A stretch of DNA of 64,000 bases from Rhizobacter sp. Root404 (lineage in GTDB: Bacteria > Pseudomonadota > Gammaproteobacteria > Burkholderiales > Burkholderiaceae_C), in contig NZ_LMDS01000005.1 of assembly GCF_001425865.1 (NCBI RefSeq), positions 870,890 through 934,889 on the forward strand, written 5' to 3'. Position 1 is the first letter of the stretch. Every line of letters begins with the position of its first letter. Shown in pieces: positions 35,083-43,121 of the stretch. Both the position numbers and the translations under genes were made by a program. The notes beneath the pieces are model-generated. The model saw nothing but the letters and a program-made list of their open reading frames with translations. It made no database searches and was not told the origin of the DNA.

Positions 35083-35826
35083 ATGGAGATGCCAGTCAAG
35101 GTACTGATCGTCGAGGACAACCCGGTCGCACGCAGTTTCCTGACCCGCGTCGTGCGCGAGAGCTTCAGCGACGCGCTGGTGATCACCGAGGCCGGCGACC
35201 TGGAGACGGCACGCCGCCAGATCGGCCCGGTGCGGGCCGACGTGGCCGCCGTCGACCCGTTCAAGCTGATCCTGGTCGACCTCGAACTGCCCGACGGCAA
35301 CGGCATGGAGCTGCTCGCCGAGCTCGGCAGCTACCCCGCCACCAAGATCGTCACGACGCTCTACTCGGACGACGACCACCTGTTTCCGGCCCTGCAATGC
35401 GGTGCCGACGGCTACCTGCTGAAGGAGGACCGGTTCGAGGTCCTGGTCGAGGAGCTGCAGAAGATCGTGCGCGGCCAGCCGCCGCTGTCGCCGGCGATCG
35501 CGCGCCGCCTGCTGACGCACTTCCGCCACGGCCCGGCCGGTGGGCCGGCGCCGACCTCGGGCCCGATCCCGCTGGTTTCCGGCTTCCAGAGCAGCCGCCC
35601 GGTGCCGATGGGCCGCGGGGCCCCGCTCGACCACGAACGCCTGACGCCGCGCGAGAGCGAGGTGCTGACCTACCTGAGCAAGGGCTTCACGATCAAGGAA
35701 ATCGCGAACCTGATGGGCATCAAGTGGTTCACGGTGAACGACCACATCAAGTCGATCTACAAGAAATTGAACGTGTCGAGCCGCGCCGAAGCGGCTGTAC
35801 TGGCCAGCAAGCAAGGGCTGGTCTGA
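35083..35826 (+). CDS. NarL/LuxR-family response regulator
   Basis: The 247-residue protein has an N-terminal receiver domain (phosphoacceptor Asp in ILVDLELPDGNGME, about residue 66) and a C-terminal LuxR helix-turn-helix (LTPRESEVLTYLSKGFTIKEIANLM). A Pro/Gly-rich linker joins them. The start may be ATG 35083 or 35089. The histidine kinase gene begins ten bases after its stop, so the two form one operon and signalling pair. The stimulus is not evident. Confidence 0.93.
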   Translation: MEMPVKVLIVEDNPVARSFLTRVVRESFSDALVITEAGDLETARRQIGPVRADVAAVDPFKLILVDLELPDGNGMELLAELGSYPATKIVTTLYSDDDHLFPALQCGADGYLLKEDRFEVLVEELQKIVRGQPPLSPAIARRLLTHFRHGPAGGPAPTSGPIPLVSGFQSSRPVPMGRGAPLDHERLTPRESEVLTYLSKGFTIKEIANLMGIKWFTVNDHIKSIYKKLNVSSRAEAAVLASKQGLV

Positions 35827-35836
35827 GTCCGATGCC

Positions 35837-38146
35837 GTGGCGCATGAAGGCACCGACCGGTCGCGCATCCCCGGGCTGAACAACACCTGGCCGGGGCTGA
35901 CCTCGCCCACCTGGACGGGCCTGCCCAGCCCCGCTGCCGACTCGGCGCTCGATGCCAGCCTGAGCGATCGCCCTTCCGACAAGGTGCTCTCGCCGGCCCA
36001 CTGGACCGGCTGGCGGCTGTGGCTGCTGATCCTGGCAGGTGGCGCCTGCATCGTCGGCGCCGCGCTGCTGACGCGCATGCTCGCCGCCGCGCCTCACGTC
36101 GACGCCAGTTGGCGCGTCGATGGATCGGGCCGGATCGCGCTGGCCTCGAGCAACGACCCGGCGCTTCGCGTCCACGTCGGTCAGGCGCTGAAGGGCGCGA
36201 TCGCTGGCCCGACCACCCTCGCCCTGCCCGACGCGCTGGTGCTGCAGCGCGCGGCGCGCTGGGTCATCGACGACTCGCAGCGCGAGCGCCAGCAGCAGTT
36301 GCAGGCGGAGATGTCGACCCTGCTCGCGCAGCCCCAGCTGAAGCTGTTCTTCACCGACGGCGCCAAGGCGGAGGTGACGCCGCGGCCGCGCGGCTGGTCG
36401 CGGCTGCCGCTGCTGTCCGGCGCGCTGACGCTGTTCGCGGTCGGCCTGTTCATGACCGGCATGGCGGTGCTGCTGTCCAGCGTGTCGGCCCGCAACGCGG
36501 TGTACGCGGTGATGACCACCTGCCAGGCCGGCAACCTGCTGTTCATCGCGATGGAGGCCGCTTTCGACTTCGGCCTGCCCGCGCCGTTCGCCGCGTGGGA
36601 CATGCCGGCGCGCACCGCGTTCGACCTGTGCACCGCGGCGGCGATGATCAATGCAGCCTGCCTGCATCCGCGCCGGCTGCCTGGCTCCGGCTGGATCGCG
36701 CTCGCGGGCTGGGCGCTCGCCCTCGCGCTGGCGTTCGGCGTCGGCTCCGGTGCGATCGGACACGCCTGGTGGTGGACGCAAGGCGCGGTCGTCGTGCTCG
36801 GGCTCGGCGCCATCGGCTTGCTGAGCTGGTCGTACCAGATCGAACCGCACCCTTTCGCGATCGTGCTGCGCCGGTTCGGCGTGGTGACGGTCGCGACCTG
36901 GGCGCTGCTGACGATCGCGCTGGCCGCGGCCGACAAGCAACCGGGGGTGACCCACAACATCGCCGATGTCGGCTCGCTCGTCTGGTATGTGTTCCTCGGC
37001 TCGCTGTTGCTGCTGGTGCCCTTCCTCGCGAAGTCGCAGAACTTCATGCGGGAGTTCTCGCTGCTCGCGGCGATCAGCACCGTCGCGACCTCGCTCGACC
37101 TGCTGTTCATCTCGGTGTTCGGGCTCGGGCAGTTCGCGTCGCTGACGCTCTCGCTGTTCATCTCGCTGGCGGTCTACACCGGCGTGCGCCACTGGATCCT
37201 GGCGCAGCTGATGGGCAACAGCATGCAGACCACCGAGCGCATGTTCGAGCAGCTCTACCGGATCGCCCGTGAGGTGGAGGTGCAACCCGAGCGCACGCCC
37301 GCCCTGCTCTCGCAACTGATCTCCGACCTGTTCGAGCCGCTCGAGGTGAACGCCGTCGAACGCCGCACCGACAAGACCCGCGTCGCCCGCGACGGCTCGA
37401 GCATGTTGGTGCCGGTGCCGCTGCTCGGCGGCGACACCACGCCGCGCGGCTCGGTGCTGATCCGCTTCGCGCAGCGCGGGCGCCGGCTGTTCACGTCCGA
37501 GGACGCGCGCCTGACCGATCGCGTCGTCGAGCAGCTGCGGCGCGCGGTGCACTTCGACAAGGCGGTCGAGCAAGGCCGCAGCGAGGAGCGGCTGCGGCTG
37601 GCGCAGGACCTGCACGACGACATCGGCGCGCGCCTGCTCACGCTGATGTACAAGGCCCAGTCGCCGGAGATGGAAGAGTACGTCCGCCACACGCTGCAGG
37701 ACCTGAAGACGCTGACGCGCGGCCTCGCCGCCTCGAACCACCGGCTCTCGCACGCGGCCGCCGAATGGAAGTCCGACCTGACCCACCGCCTGACAGCGGC
37801 GCACATCGGGTTGAAATGGACCTTCGTGTTCGACGACGACATCCTGCTGACCGTGGTGCACTGGTCGGCGCTGACGCGCATCCTGCGCGAGCTGGTCAGC
37901 AACGCGATCACGCATGCCCAGGCGGAGCAGCTGGAGATCGATTTCCGCCTCGAGAACGACCGCATCGAACTGACGATCAGCGACAACGGCGTCGGCCGCA
38001 ATCCGCGCGCCTGGTCGCACGGCCTGGGCCTGGGTGGCGTGCGCAAGCGGGTCAAGCAGCTGGGCGGCACGGTCGAGTGGCGCGAGGTGACGCCGCACGG
38101 CATCAGCTGCCGCGTCGTGATTCGCGATCTCTCGGCGCGCTGGTAG
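35837..38146 (+). CDS. Membrane sensor histidine kinase (HisKA_3 type)
   Basis: A 769-residue kinase starting at GTG 35837. It has a first membrane helix near 57-77, a periplasmic segment of about 100 residues, then about seven membrane helices (about 188-455), a GAF-like region and the kinase. The phosphoacceptor helix is DLHDDIGARLL. The ATPase shows LVSNAITHA (N box) and ISDNGVGRN (G1), GLGLGGVRKR (G2). The architecture resembles 7TM-sensor kinases that partner NarL-type regulators, which matches the upstream gene. Confidence 0.9.
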   Translation: MAHEGTDRSRIPGLNNTWPGLTSPTWTGLPSPAADSALDASLSDRPSDKVLSPAHWTGWRLWLLILAGGACIVGAALLTRMLAAAPHVDASWRVDGSGRIALASSNDPALRVHVGQALKGAIAGPTTLALPDALVLQRAARWVIDDSQRERQQQLQAEMSTLLAQPQLKLFFTDGAKAEVTPRPRGWSRLPLLSGALTLFAVGLFMTGMAVLLSSVSARNAVYAVMTTCQAGNLLFIAMEAAFDFGLPAPFAAWDMPARTAFDLCTAAAMINAACLHPRRLPGSGWIALAGWALALALAFGVGSGAIGHAWWWTQGAVVVLGLGAIGLLSWSYQIEPHPFAIVLRRFGVVTVATWALLTIALAAADKQPGVTHNIADVGSLVWYVFLGSLLLLVPFLAKSQNFMREFSLLAAISTVATSLDLLFISVFGLGQFASLTLSLFISLAVYTGVRHWILAQLMGNSMQTTERMFEQLYRIAREVEVQPERTPALLSQLISDLFEPLEVNAVERRTDKTRVARDGSSMLVPVPLLGGDTTPRGSVLIRFAQRGRRLFTSEDARLTDRVVEQLRRAVHFDKAVEQGRSEERLRLAQDLHDDIGARLLTLMYKAQSPEMEEYVRHTLQDLKTLTRGLAASNHRLSHAAAEWKSDLTHRLTAAHIGLKWTFVFDDDILLTVVHWSALTRILRELVSNAITHAQAEQLEIDFRLENDRIELTISDNGVGRNPRAWSHGLGLGGVRKRVKQLGGTVEWREVTPHGISCRVVIRDLSARW

Positions 38147-38159
38147 CCGCGCGCTCCGC

Positions 38160-38165
38160 TATAAT
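38160..38165 (+). promoter_or_regulatory. -10 box of tRNA-His
   Basis: A perfect TATAAT lies 13 bases before the mature tRNA-His 5' end. No clear -35 element is seen in the upstream kinase tail. Confidence 0.6.
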
Positions 38166-38177
38166 CGTTGGCTCTAC

Positions 38178-38254
38178 GGTGGCTGTAGCTCAGTTGGTAG
38201 AGTCCAGGATTGTGATTCCTGTTGTCGTGGGTTCGAGCCCCATCAGCCACCCCA
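38178..38254 (+). tRNA. tRNA-His (anticodon GTG)
   Basis: The cloverleaf is complete: an 8-bp acceptor stem including the extra G-1 specific to tRNA-His (GGTGGCTG / CAGCCACC), TAGCTCAGTTGGTAGAG D-arm, ATTGTGATT anticodon loop, GGTTCGAGCCC T-arm, and encoded CCA. It lies between the kinase gene and ppiD. Confidence 0.97.
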
Positions 38255-38263
38255 GTTCTCGAT

Positions 38264-38295
38264 GAAAAAAGCCGGGCCCAGCGCCCGGCTTTTTC
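38264..38295. terminator. Bidirectional rho-independent terminator
   Basis: GCCGGGC (38,271-38,277) pairs with GCCCGGC (38,283-38,289), flanked by an A-run before and a T-run after. It ends the tRNA-His transcript on the plus strand and can end ppiD transcription on the minus strand. Confidence 0.88.
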
Positions 38296-38320
38296 ATGCG
38301 TGCGCCGCTGGCGCTATTCG

Positions 38321-40270
38321 CTATTTCGCGGAAGCGGCCGCGGCCGGTGCTGACGCGGCGTCGCCGCTGCCGGCCGGCAGCGCGCTCGGCCGGATCTCGA
38401 CCTTGAGGCGGCTCTTCAGCGCGGTGTAGTACGCCTGCGCCTCGGCCTCGCCCCAGGCCTGCGCATACTGCGCCTGGGCACGGGTCGCATCGGCGGTGGC
38501 CGGATCGCGACCGAGCACCTTGACGATCTTCGCGACCGCGTAACCCTGATCGCCCAGGTCGACACCGACAAATGCGGGCAGCGTCGCGACAGGCGCCTTC
38601 AGCACCGCATCCACCAGCGTGCCCGGCAGTTCACGCGTCTGCGCCCGCGAAACGATCACCGCGGCGTCCGGCAACGCGGTGGCGGGCGCGGCGCGCAATT
38701 CCGCGAGTCGCGCCTCGCCGAGCTTGCGCGCACGGGCCGCGGCCTGCACGACGATGAGGCGCTCGCGCAAGCCGGCCTTCACCTCTTCCAGCGGCAACTG
38801 GTGCGCCGCTTCGTACTTAACGACGCGGCCCGACGCGAGCGTGCTCGCCGCGACCTCGATGGCCTCGGTGTTGCGCTTGTTGCGCACCGCATCCGTGCCG
38901 AACAAGGCGTCGAGGAACTTGGGATTCGCCAGCACGCCGGTGGCGCCGGGCGCAGGCGTGCGCTTCACGTTCTGTGCGGTCCGCAGTTCGAGCTTGAGCT
39001 TGTCGATCACCGGCTTCAGGCTGTCGGGCTGCTCGTACACCGTGTTGGTGAACTCGACCGCGGCCTCGGAGAAGCGCTTCTGCGCGAGCTGCGTGCGGAC
39101 CTCGTTCTCCAGCTCGGCCTTCACCGCATCGAACGGCTTCTTGTCGCCGCCGCGCACTGCCGTCAGCTTGACGACGTGGTAGCCGAACTCGCTCTCGACG
39201 AGATCGCCGATCTCGTCGGGCTTGAGCTTGAATGCGGCATCCTCGAGCGGCTTGGCGGCCAGGCCGTCGCGGGCGAAGAAGTCGAGATCCCCGCCCTTCT
39301 CGGCGGAACCCGGATCGTCCGAATTCTTGCGTGCCAGGTCCGCGAACGATGCCGGGTTCTTCCTGACCTCTGCGAGCAGCCCTTCGGCCTTCGCCTTGGC
39401 CTTCGCGCGATCGGCAGCCGACGCGCCGGCATCGACCTTCACGAGGATGTGGCTGGCGCGACGCTCTTCGGGCGTCGTGAAGCGGCGTTCGTTGGCTGCG
39501 TAGTACTCGCGCAGTTCCTTGTCGGAGACGGTGACGCCCTTCTTCAGCGAATCCAGATCGAGGACGACGTACTCGATCGATTCGGTCTCCGGCGCCATGA
39601 ACTGCGCCGCGTTCGCGGGATCCTTGTAGTACTTCTCGATGTCGGCATCGGTCGGCGTGACCGAGGCGATCGAATCCTTGGTCGCGAAGCGTTGGACCTG
39701 CACCTCGCGCTGCTGGAACATCGCATCGAGCGCCGCGGCGGTCACGGCCAGCGGCGCGGACACGGTCCCGGTGATGCCCGCGGCGACCTGGCGCTGCGAG
39801 AAATCCTGGCGCAAGCGCTGCGCGAACATTTCCGACGACATCCCTTGCGCCGACAGCGCGTCCTTGTTGACGCTGCCATCGGGATTGCGCAGGAATGCGA
39901 ACTGCGGATCGGTGGCGAACAGCCGTTGCAGGCGGTCGTCGGTGGTGGCCAGGTGCAGCTTGTCGGCCGCGGCGAGCATCACGCGGTCGCGCACCACCGC
40001 GTCGAGCGACTGGCGCTTCATGTCCGGCGTGTCGAACACCTTCGGGTCGACGTTGGGCATCTGGCGGCGCACACGCTCGATCTGCTCGCGCTGCGCGAGC
40101 TCCCATTCGTTGCGCGTGATCTTGCGGCCGTCCACCTTCGCGACCGTCGAGTTGTCGTCGCCCATGAAGCTGCCGTAGCCCTGATACACGCCGCCGCCGA
40201 CGAACGCGAGGATCACGAACCCCAGGATCACCTGCAGCAGCCAGGTGTGCTTGCGGAAGAAGTCAAACAT
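38321..40270 (-). CDS. ppiD: Periplasmic folding chaperone PpiD (SurA-like, parvulin domain)
   Basis: A 649-residue inner-membrane protein with an N-terminal anchor (about 11-34, LLQVILGFVILAFVGGG), a SurA_N-like chaperone region (DGRKITRNEWE...), a parvulin domain (RRASHILVKV at about 268 through GYHVVKLT), and a C-terminal chaperone region ending in an Ala-rich tail. PpiD assists outer-membrane proteins emerging from the Sec translocon. It is convergent with tRNA-His and lies just downstream of the hupB/tRNA-Val unit. Confidence 0.93.
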   Translation of the reverse strand: MFDFFRKHTWLLQVILGFVILAFVGGGVYQGYGSFMGDDNSTVAKVDGRKITRNEWELAQREQIERVRRQMPNVDPKVFDTPDMKRQSLDAVVRDRVMLAAADKLHLATTDDRLQRLFATDPQFAFLRNPDGSVNKDALSAQGMSSEMFAQRLRQDFSQRQVAAGITGTVSAPLAVTAAALDAMFQQREVQVQRFATKDSIASVTPTDADIEKYYKDPANAAQFMAPETESIEYVVLDLDSLKKGVTVSDKELREYYAANERRFTTPEERRASHILVKVDAGASAADRAKAKAKAEGLLAEVRKNPASFADLARKNSDDPGSAEKGGDLDFFARDGLAAKPLEDAAFKLKPDEIGDLVESEFGYHVVKLTAVRGGDKKPFDAVKAELENEVRTQLAQKRFSEAAVEFTNTVYEQPDSLKPVIDKLKLELRTAQNVKRTPAPGATGVLANPKFLDALFGTDAVRNKRNTEAIEVAASTLASGRVVKYEAAHQLPLEEVKAGLRERLIVVQAAARARKLGEARLAELRAAPATALPDAAVIVSRAQTRELPGTLVDAVLKAPVATLPAFVGVDLGDQGYAVAKIVKVLGRDPATADATRAQAQYAQAWGEAEAQAYYTALKSRLKVEIRPSALPAGSGDAASAPAAAASAK

Positions 40271-40365
40271 CGAATGCCTCTGTCAACGGCGACCCGATCG
40301 CAAGGGATCGGGCGCATGGAGTGCGACGCAATGCGCGTCGGTGCAAACCTGCGACCCAGATGCAA

Positions 40366-40391
40366 CAAAGGCGAACCGAGGTTCGCCTTTG
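40366..40391 (-). terminator. Rho-independent terminator after tRNA-Val
   Basis: A perfect 10-bp stem (AAAGGCGAAC 40,367-40,376 with GTTCGCCTTT 40,381-40,390) has a four-base loop. On the minus strand it lies about 80 bases downstream of tRNA-Val and ends in TTT-GTTGC, a short T-tract. Confidence 0.75.
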
Positions 40392-40472
40392 ACTGGGTGG
40401 CGGCTGCAATTCTAGCCGAGCCTCCGGTGCTGCTTGACCGGCTTGCCTGGCCGAATCGGGTGGCCGTTCGGG

Positions 40473-40548
40473 TGGTGGGTGCTGAGGGGTTCGAACCCCC
40501 GACCTACGCCTTGTAAGGGCGCCGCTCTACCAACTGAGCTAAGCACCC
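40473..40548 (-). tRNA. tRNA-Val (anticodon TAC)
   Basis: Read on the minus strand: acceptor GGGTGCT pairing with AGCACCC, TAGCTCAGTTGGTAGAG D-arm, CCCTTACAAGG anticodon arm, GGTTCGAACCC T-arm, and an encoded CCA at 40,473-40,475. It begins 30 bases after the hupB stop, so it is probably processed from a hupB transcript. Confidence 0.96.
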
Positions 40549-40577
40549 GCGAGCCTGTTGCGCGGACCGGGAGTCGA

Positions 40578-40850
40578 TCAGTTGACCGCGTCCTTGAGCG
40601 CCTTGCCGGGCCGGAACTTCGGCACCTTGGCGGCCTTGATCTTGATCGTCGCGCCGGTCCGCGGGTTGCGGCCGCTGCGTGCCGCACGCTTGCCCACACT
40701 GAAGGTGCCGAAGCCGACGAGCGAGACAGTGTTGTTCTTTTTCAGCGTGGTCTTCACACCGCCGATCACCGCTTCCAGGGCGCGCGATGCGGCCGCCTTG
40801 GAGATGTCGGCCTGCTTGGCGATGTGCTCGATCAACTCGGATTTGTTCAC
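40578..40850 (-). CDS. hupB: HU-family DNA-binding protein
   Basis: A 90-residue histone-like protein starting MNKSELIEHIAKQADISK. The DNA-contacting arm contains GRNPRTGATIKIKA with the intercalating Pro, and the family length is exact. HU bends and compacts DNA. The gene is followed by tRNA-Val on the same strand, with no hairpin between. Confidence 0.96.
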   Translation of the reverse strand: MNKSELIEHIAKQADISKAAASRALEAVIGGVKTTLKKNNTVSLVGFGTFSVGKRAARSGRNPRTGATIKIKAAKVPKFRPGKALKDAVN

Positions 40851-41066
40851 GGGCCATTCCCCCTCTAAAGGTATTTCACGAAGAATTCGGGTGGGTGTTC
40901 GGAGCGTGTGCGCTGACGCGGCAGCTCCGGACGATTACAGCCGCGCCCTCACTCAGTGTCAAGCGCGGAAGCGGATTCTATTCGTAATCCACGCCCGGTT
41001 TATCGAGGAGATGCGCGTGCTTTCTCGCTTGACATGGCGACGTGCGCGCCGCGGCATTGCGCGGCA

Positions 41067-41978
41067 TCAAGCGGTGCGCGTGGGCGTTCGCACGACGAGC
41101 GCCACACCGCTTGCGGTCAGCACCATGCCGAGCGCCATGCTCCACGTGAACGCTTCGCCGAACAGCAGCCAGGCCAGCGCCGCGGTGCATGGCGGCACGA
41201 GATACATCAGGCTGGTGACGGACGTGGCCGCGCCGCGCTGGATCAGCAGATAGAGCAACGAACTGCCGCCGAGCGTCAACGCCAGGACCGACCACGCCAT
41301 CGCCCCGATCATCTGCGGATGCCACACGACGGGCTCCGTCTCGAACAGCGCCAGCGGCGCGCTGACGGCGAGGGCCGCGAGCAACTGGATCGCGCTGGCA
41401 CTGCGCACGTCGCACGGTGCGACGAAGCGCTTCTGGTAGAGCGTTCCGATCGTGATGCTGAACAGCGCGAAGATGGCCAGCGCCAGGTTCCAGTGCGTCA
41501 CCTCGCCGCCGCCGAGCTTGTGCCACACGACCAGCGTCAGCCCGCCCAGGCCGAGCGCCAGGCCGAGCCACTGCTGCGGCAGCACGCGTCCGTGCGAATC
41601 GCCGTTGCCGCGGCTGGACCAGGACATCCACAGCGCGGTCAGCACCGGCTGCAACCCGACCAGCAACGCGACCGTCCCCGCGCCGATGCCGGCTTTCACT
41701 GCCGCCCAGACACCGCCGAGGTAGCCCGCGTGCAGCAGCATCCCGACGACCGCGAGATGGCCCCACTGCGCGCGCTCTCGCGGCCACGGCACCTCGGCCC
41801 ACCAGACCCACCCGAGGAAGCACAGCAGCGACAGGCCATAGCGCATCGACAGGAACGTCAGCGGCGGCGAATGCGGCATGCCGAAGCGCGCGACGACGAA
41901 ACCGGTGCTCCAGATCAGCACGAACACCCACGGCATGGCGCGGACGAGCGCACCGCGCGGGTCGGCCGCGGCCGTCAC
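41067..41978 (-). CDS. EamA/DMT-superfamily transporter
   Basis: A 303-residue inner-membrane protein with about ten hydrophobic helices in two EamA repeats (first IWSTGFVVARFGM, second from about residue 165). GTG 41978, three bases after the pgsA stop, is preferred over an internal ATG at 41936 because homologues have a short tail before helix 1. It probably exports a small metabolite; the substrate is unknown. It is the last gene of the uvrC-lipoprotein-pgsA unit. Confidence 0.88.
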   Translation of the reverse strand: MTAAADPRGALVRAMPWVFVLIWSTGFVVARFGMPHSPPLTFLSMRYGLSLLCFLGWVWWAEVPWPRERAQWGHLAVVGMLLHAGYLGGVWAAVKAGIGAGTVALLVGLQPVLTALWMSWSSRGNGDSHGRVLPQQWLGLALGLGGLTLVVWHKLGGGEVTHWNLALAIFALFSITIGTLYQKRFVAPCDVRSASAIQLLAALAVSAPLALFETEPVVWHPQMIGAMAWSVLALTLGGSSLLYLLIQRGAATSVTSLMYLVPPCTAALAWLLFGEAFTWSMALGMVLTASGVALVVRTPTRTA

Positions 41979-41980
41979 GG

Positions 41981-42547
41981 CTAGCGGGCCTTGGCGCGGA
42001 TTTCCGGGAGCGCCTTCTGCAGGTAGTACACCATCGACCAGATCGTCAGCACCGCGGACGCGTAGATCAACCAGGTGCCCCAGACCTGCGTGTCGATCAC
42101 GCCGAAAAGCCGGCCGTGGAACAACAGGAACGGGATCGCGACCATCTGCACGACGGTCTTGACCTTGCCGAGCATGTGCACCGCGACGCTGCGCGACGCG
42201 CCGATCTGCGCCATCCACTCGCGCAGCGCAGAAATGGCGATCTCGCGACCAATGATGATCAGTGCGATCAGACTTTGCACGCGATCGAGTTCGACCAGCA
42301 CCAGCAACGCGGCGCAGACGAGAAATTTGTCGGCCACCGGATCGAGGAACGCGCCGAACGACGAGGTCATGTTGAGCCGCCGGGCGAGGTAGCCGTCGGC
42401 CCAGTCGGTCAGCGCGACGATCACGAACAGCACCGTCGCGACGAGGTTGCGGTCGGGCTCGGCCAGCGGCAGCTGGAACACGCCGACGATCAGCGGGATC
42501 GCGACGATCCGCGCCCAGGTCAGCAGGGTCGGCAGGTTGAAGAACAT
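41981..42547 (-). CDS. pgsA: CDP-diacylglycerol--glycerol-3-phosphate 3-phosphatidyltransferase
   Basis: A 188-residue membrane enzyme making phosphatidylglycerol phosphate. The CDP-alcohol phosphotransferase signature is complete (DGYLARRLNMTSSFGAFLD, then PVADK): DGxxAR, G and both Asp are present. It starts at ATG 42547, follows the lipoprotein gene by 28 bases and lies near uvrC, a common bacterial linkage. Confidence 0.94.
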   Translation of the reverse strand: MFFNLPTLLTWARIVAIPLIVGVFQLPLAEPDRNLVATVLFVIVALTDWADGYLARRLNMTSSFGAFLDPVADKFLVCAALLVLVELDRVQSLIALIIIGREIAISALREWMAQIGASRSVAVHMLGKVKTVVQMVAIPFLLFHGRLFGVIDTQVWGTWLIYASAVLTIWSMVYYLQKALPEIRAKAR

Positions 42548-42575
42548 CTCGCCATTGTCGCCCCAGTTCGAGCGC

Positions 42576-43121
42576 TCACTGGTCGAGCGTGCGCGGCTTG
42601 AACTTGCGCTCGTGATTGAAGAGGAAGGTCTCGGTGAAGCGCCACGGCTTCGGCAGGCGCGAGACGTCGCCGAACGGGGCCGCACGGTACACCGCCGCTT
42701 CGGCGAGCTTGGACGTGTCCTTGGCTTCCTGCGGGTGCCGCAGGAAGACGATCCGGCGAACGCTGCCGTCGCCGTTCAGCTCGATCTCGAGCACCGGGAT
42801 GCCGAGCAGGGGCTCGGGCGGGACACCCATGTAGGTGCCGTTCGGATTCGCCGCGACCAGGCGGTGCGCGGCCTGCAGCCGGACCTCGGTCCAGTTGCGC
42901 ACCGGGCCGGGCGGCGGCAGTTTCACCGGCACGTCGGAGGCGGTGGCCGCTTTCGCTGCGGCAGCGACCGGCTGCGCCGGCGTTGCAGTCGGCGTCGGCT
43001 CGGCAGTGCGCGCGGCGGGCGACGGCGGCGGCGGCGCCGAGCACCCCGCCATCAGGCCCAGACTCGCCAGGCCCACCCGCAAGCGCGTCTCGAGGGCGCG
43101 GCGGCGATCAGTGAAGGACAC
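42576..43121 (-). CDS. Lipoprotein with TonB-C-terminal-like domain
   Basis: The product is 181 residues from GTG 43121, which overlaps the uvrC stop by 14 bases. A signal with lipobox LMAGC at about 24-28 is followed by a Pro/Ala-rich linker, then a domain (about 115-175) that pairs VLEIELNGDGSVRRIVFLRHP with a C-terminal strand, as in TonB C-terminal or energy-transducer-like domains. It is predicted to be anchored in the envelope. The function is unknown. Confidence 0.7.
   Translation of the reverse strand: MSFTDRRRALETRLRVGLASLGLMAGCSAPPPPSPAARTAEPTPTATPAQPVAAAAKAATASDVPVKLPPPGPVRNWTEVRLQAAHRLVAANPNGTYMGVPPEPLLGIPVLEIELNGDGSVRRIVFLRHPQEAKDTSKLAEAAVYRAAPFGDVSRLPKPWRFTETFLFNHERKFKPRTLDQ

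Noticed and set aside
35747..38098. 783-codon minus-strand ORF opposite the histidine kinase
   Set aside because: Arg/Gln/Ala/His-rich shadow frame typical of high-GC genes; no domain.
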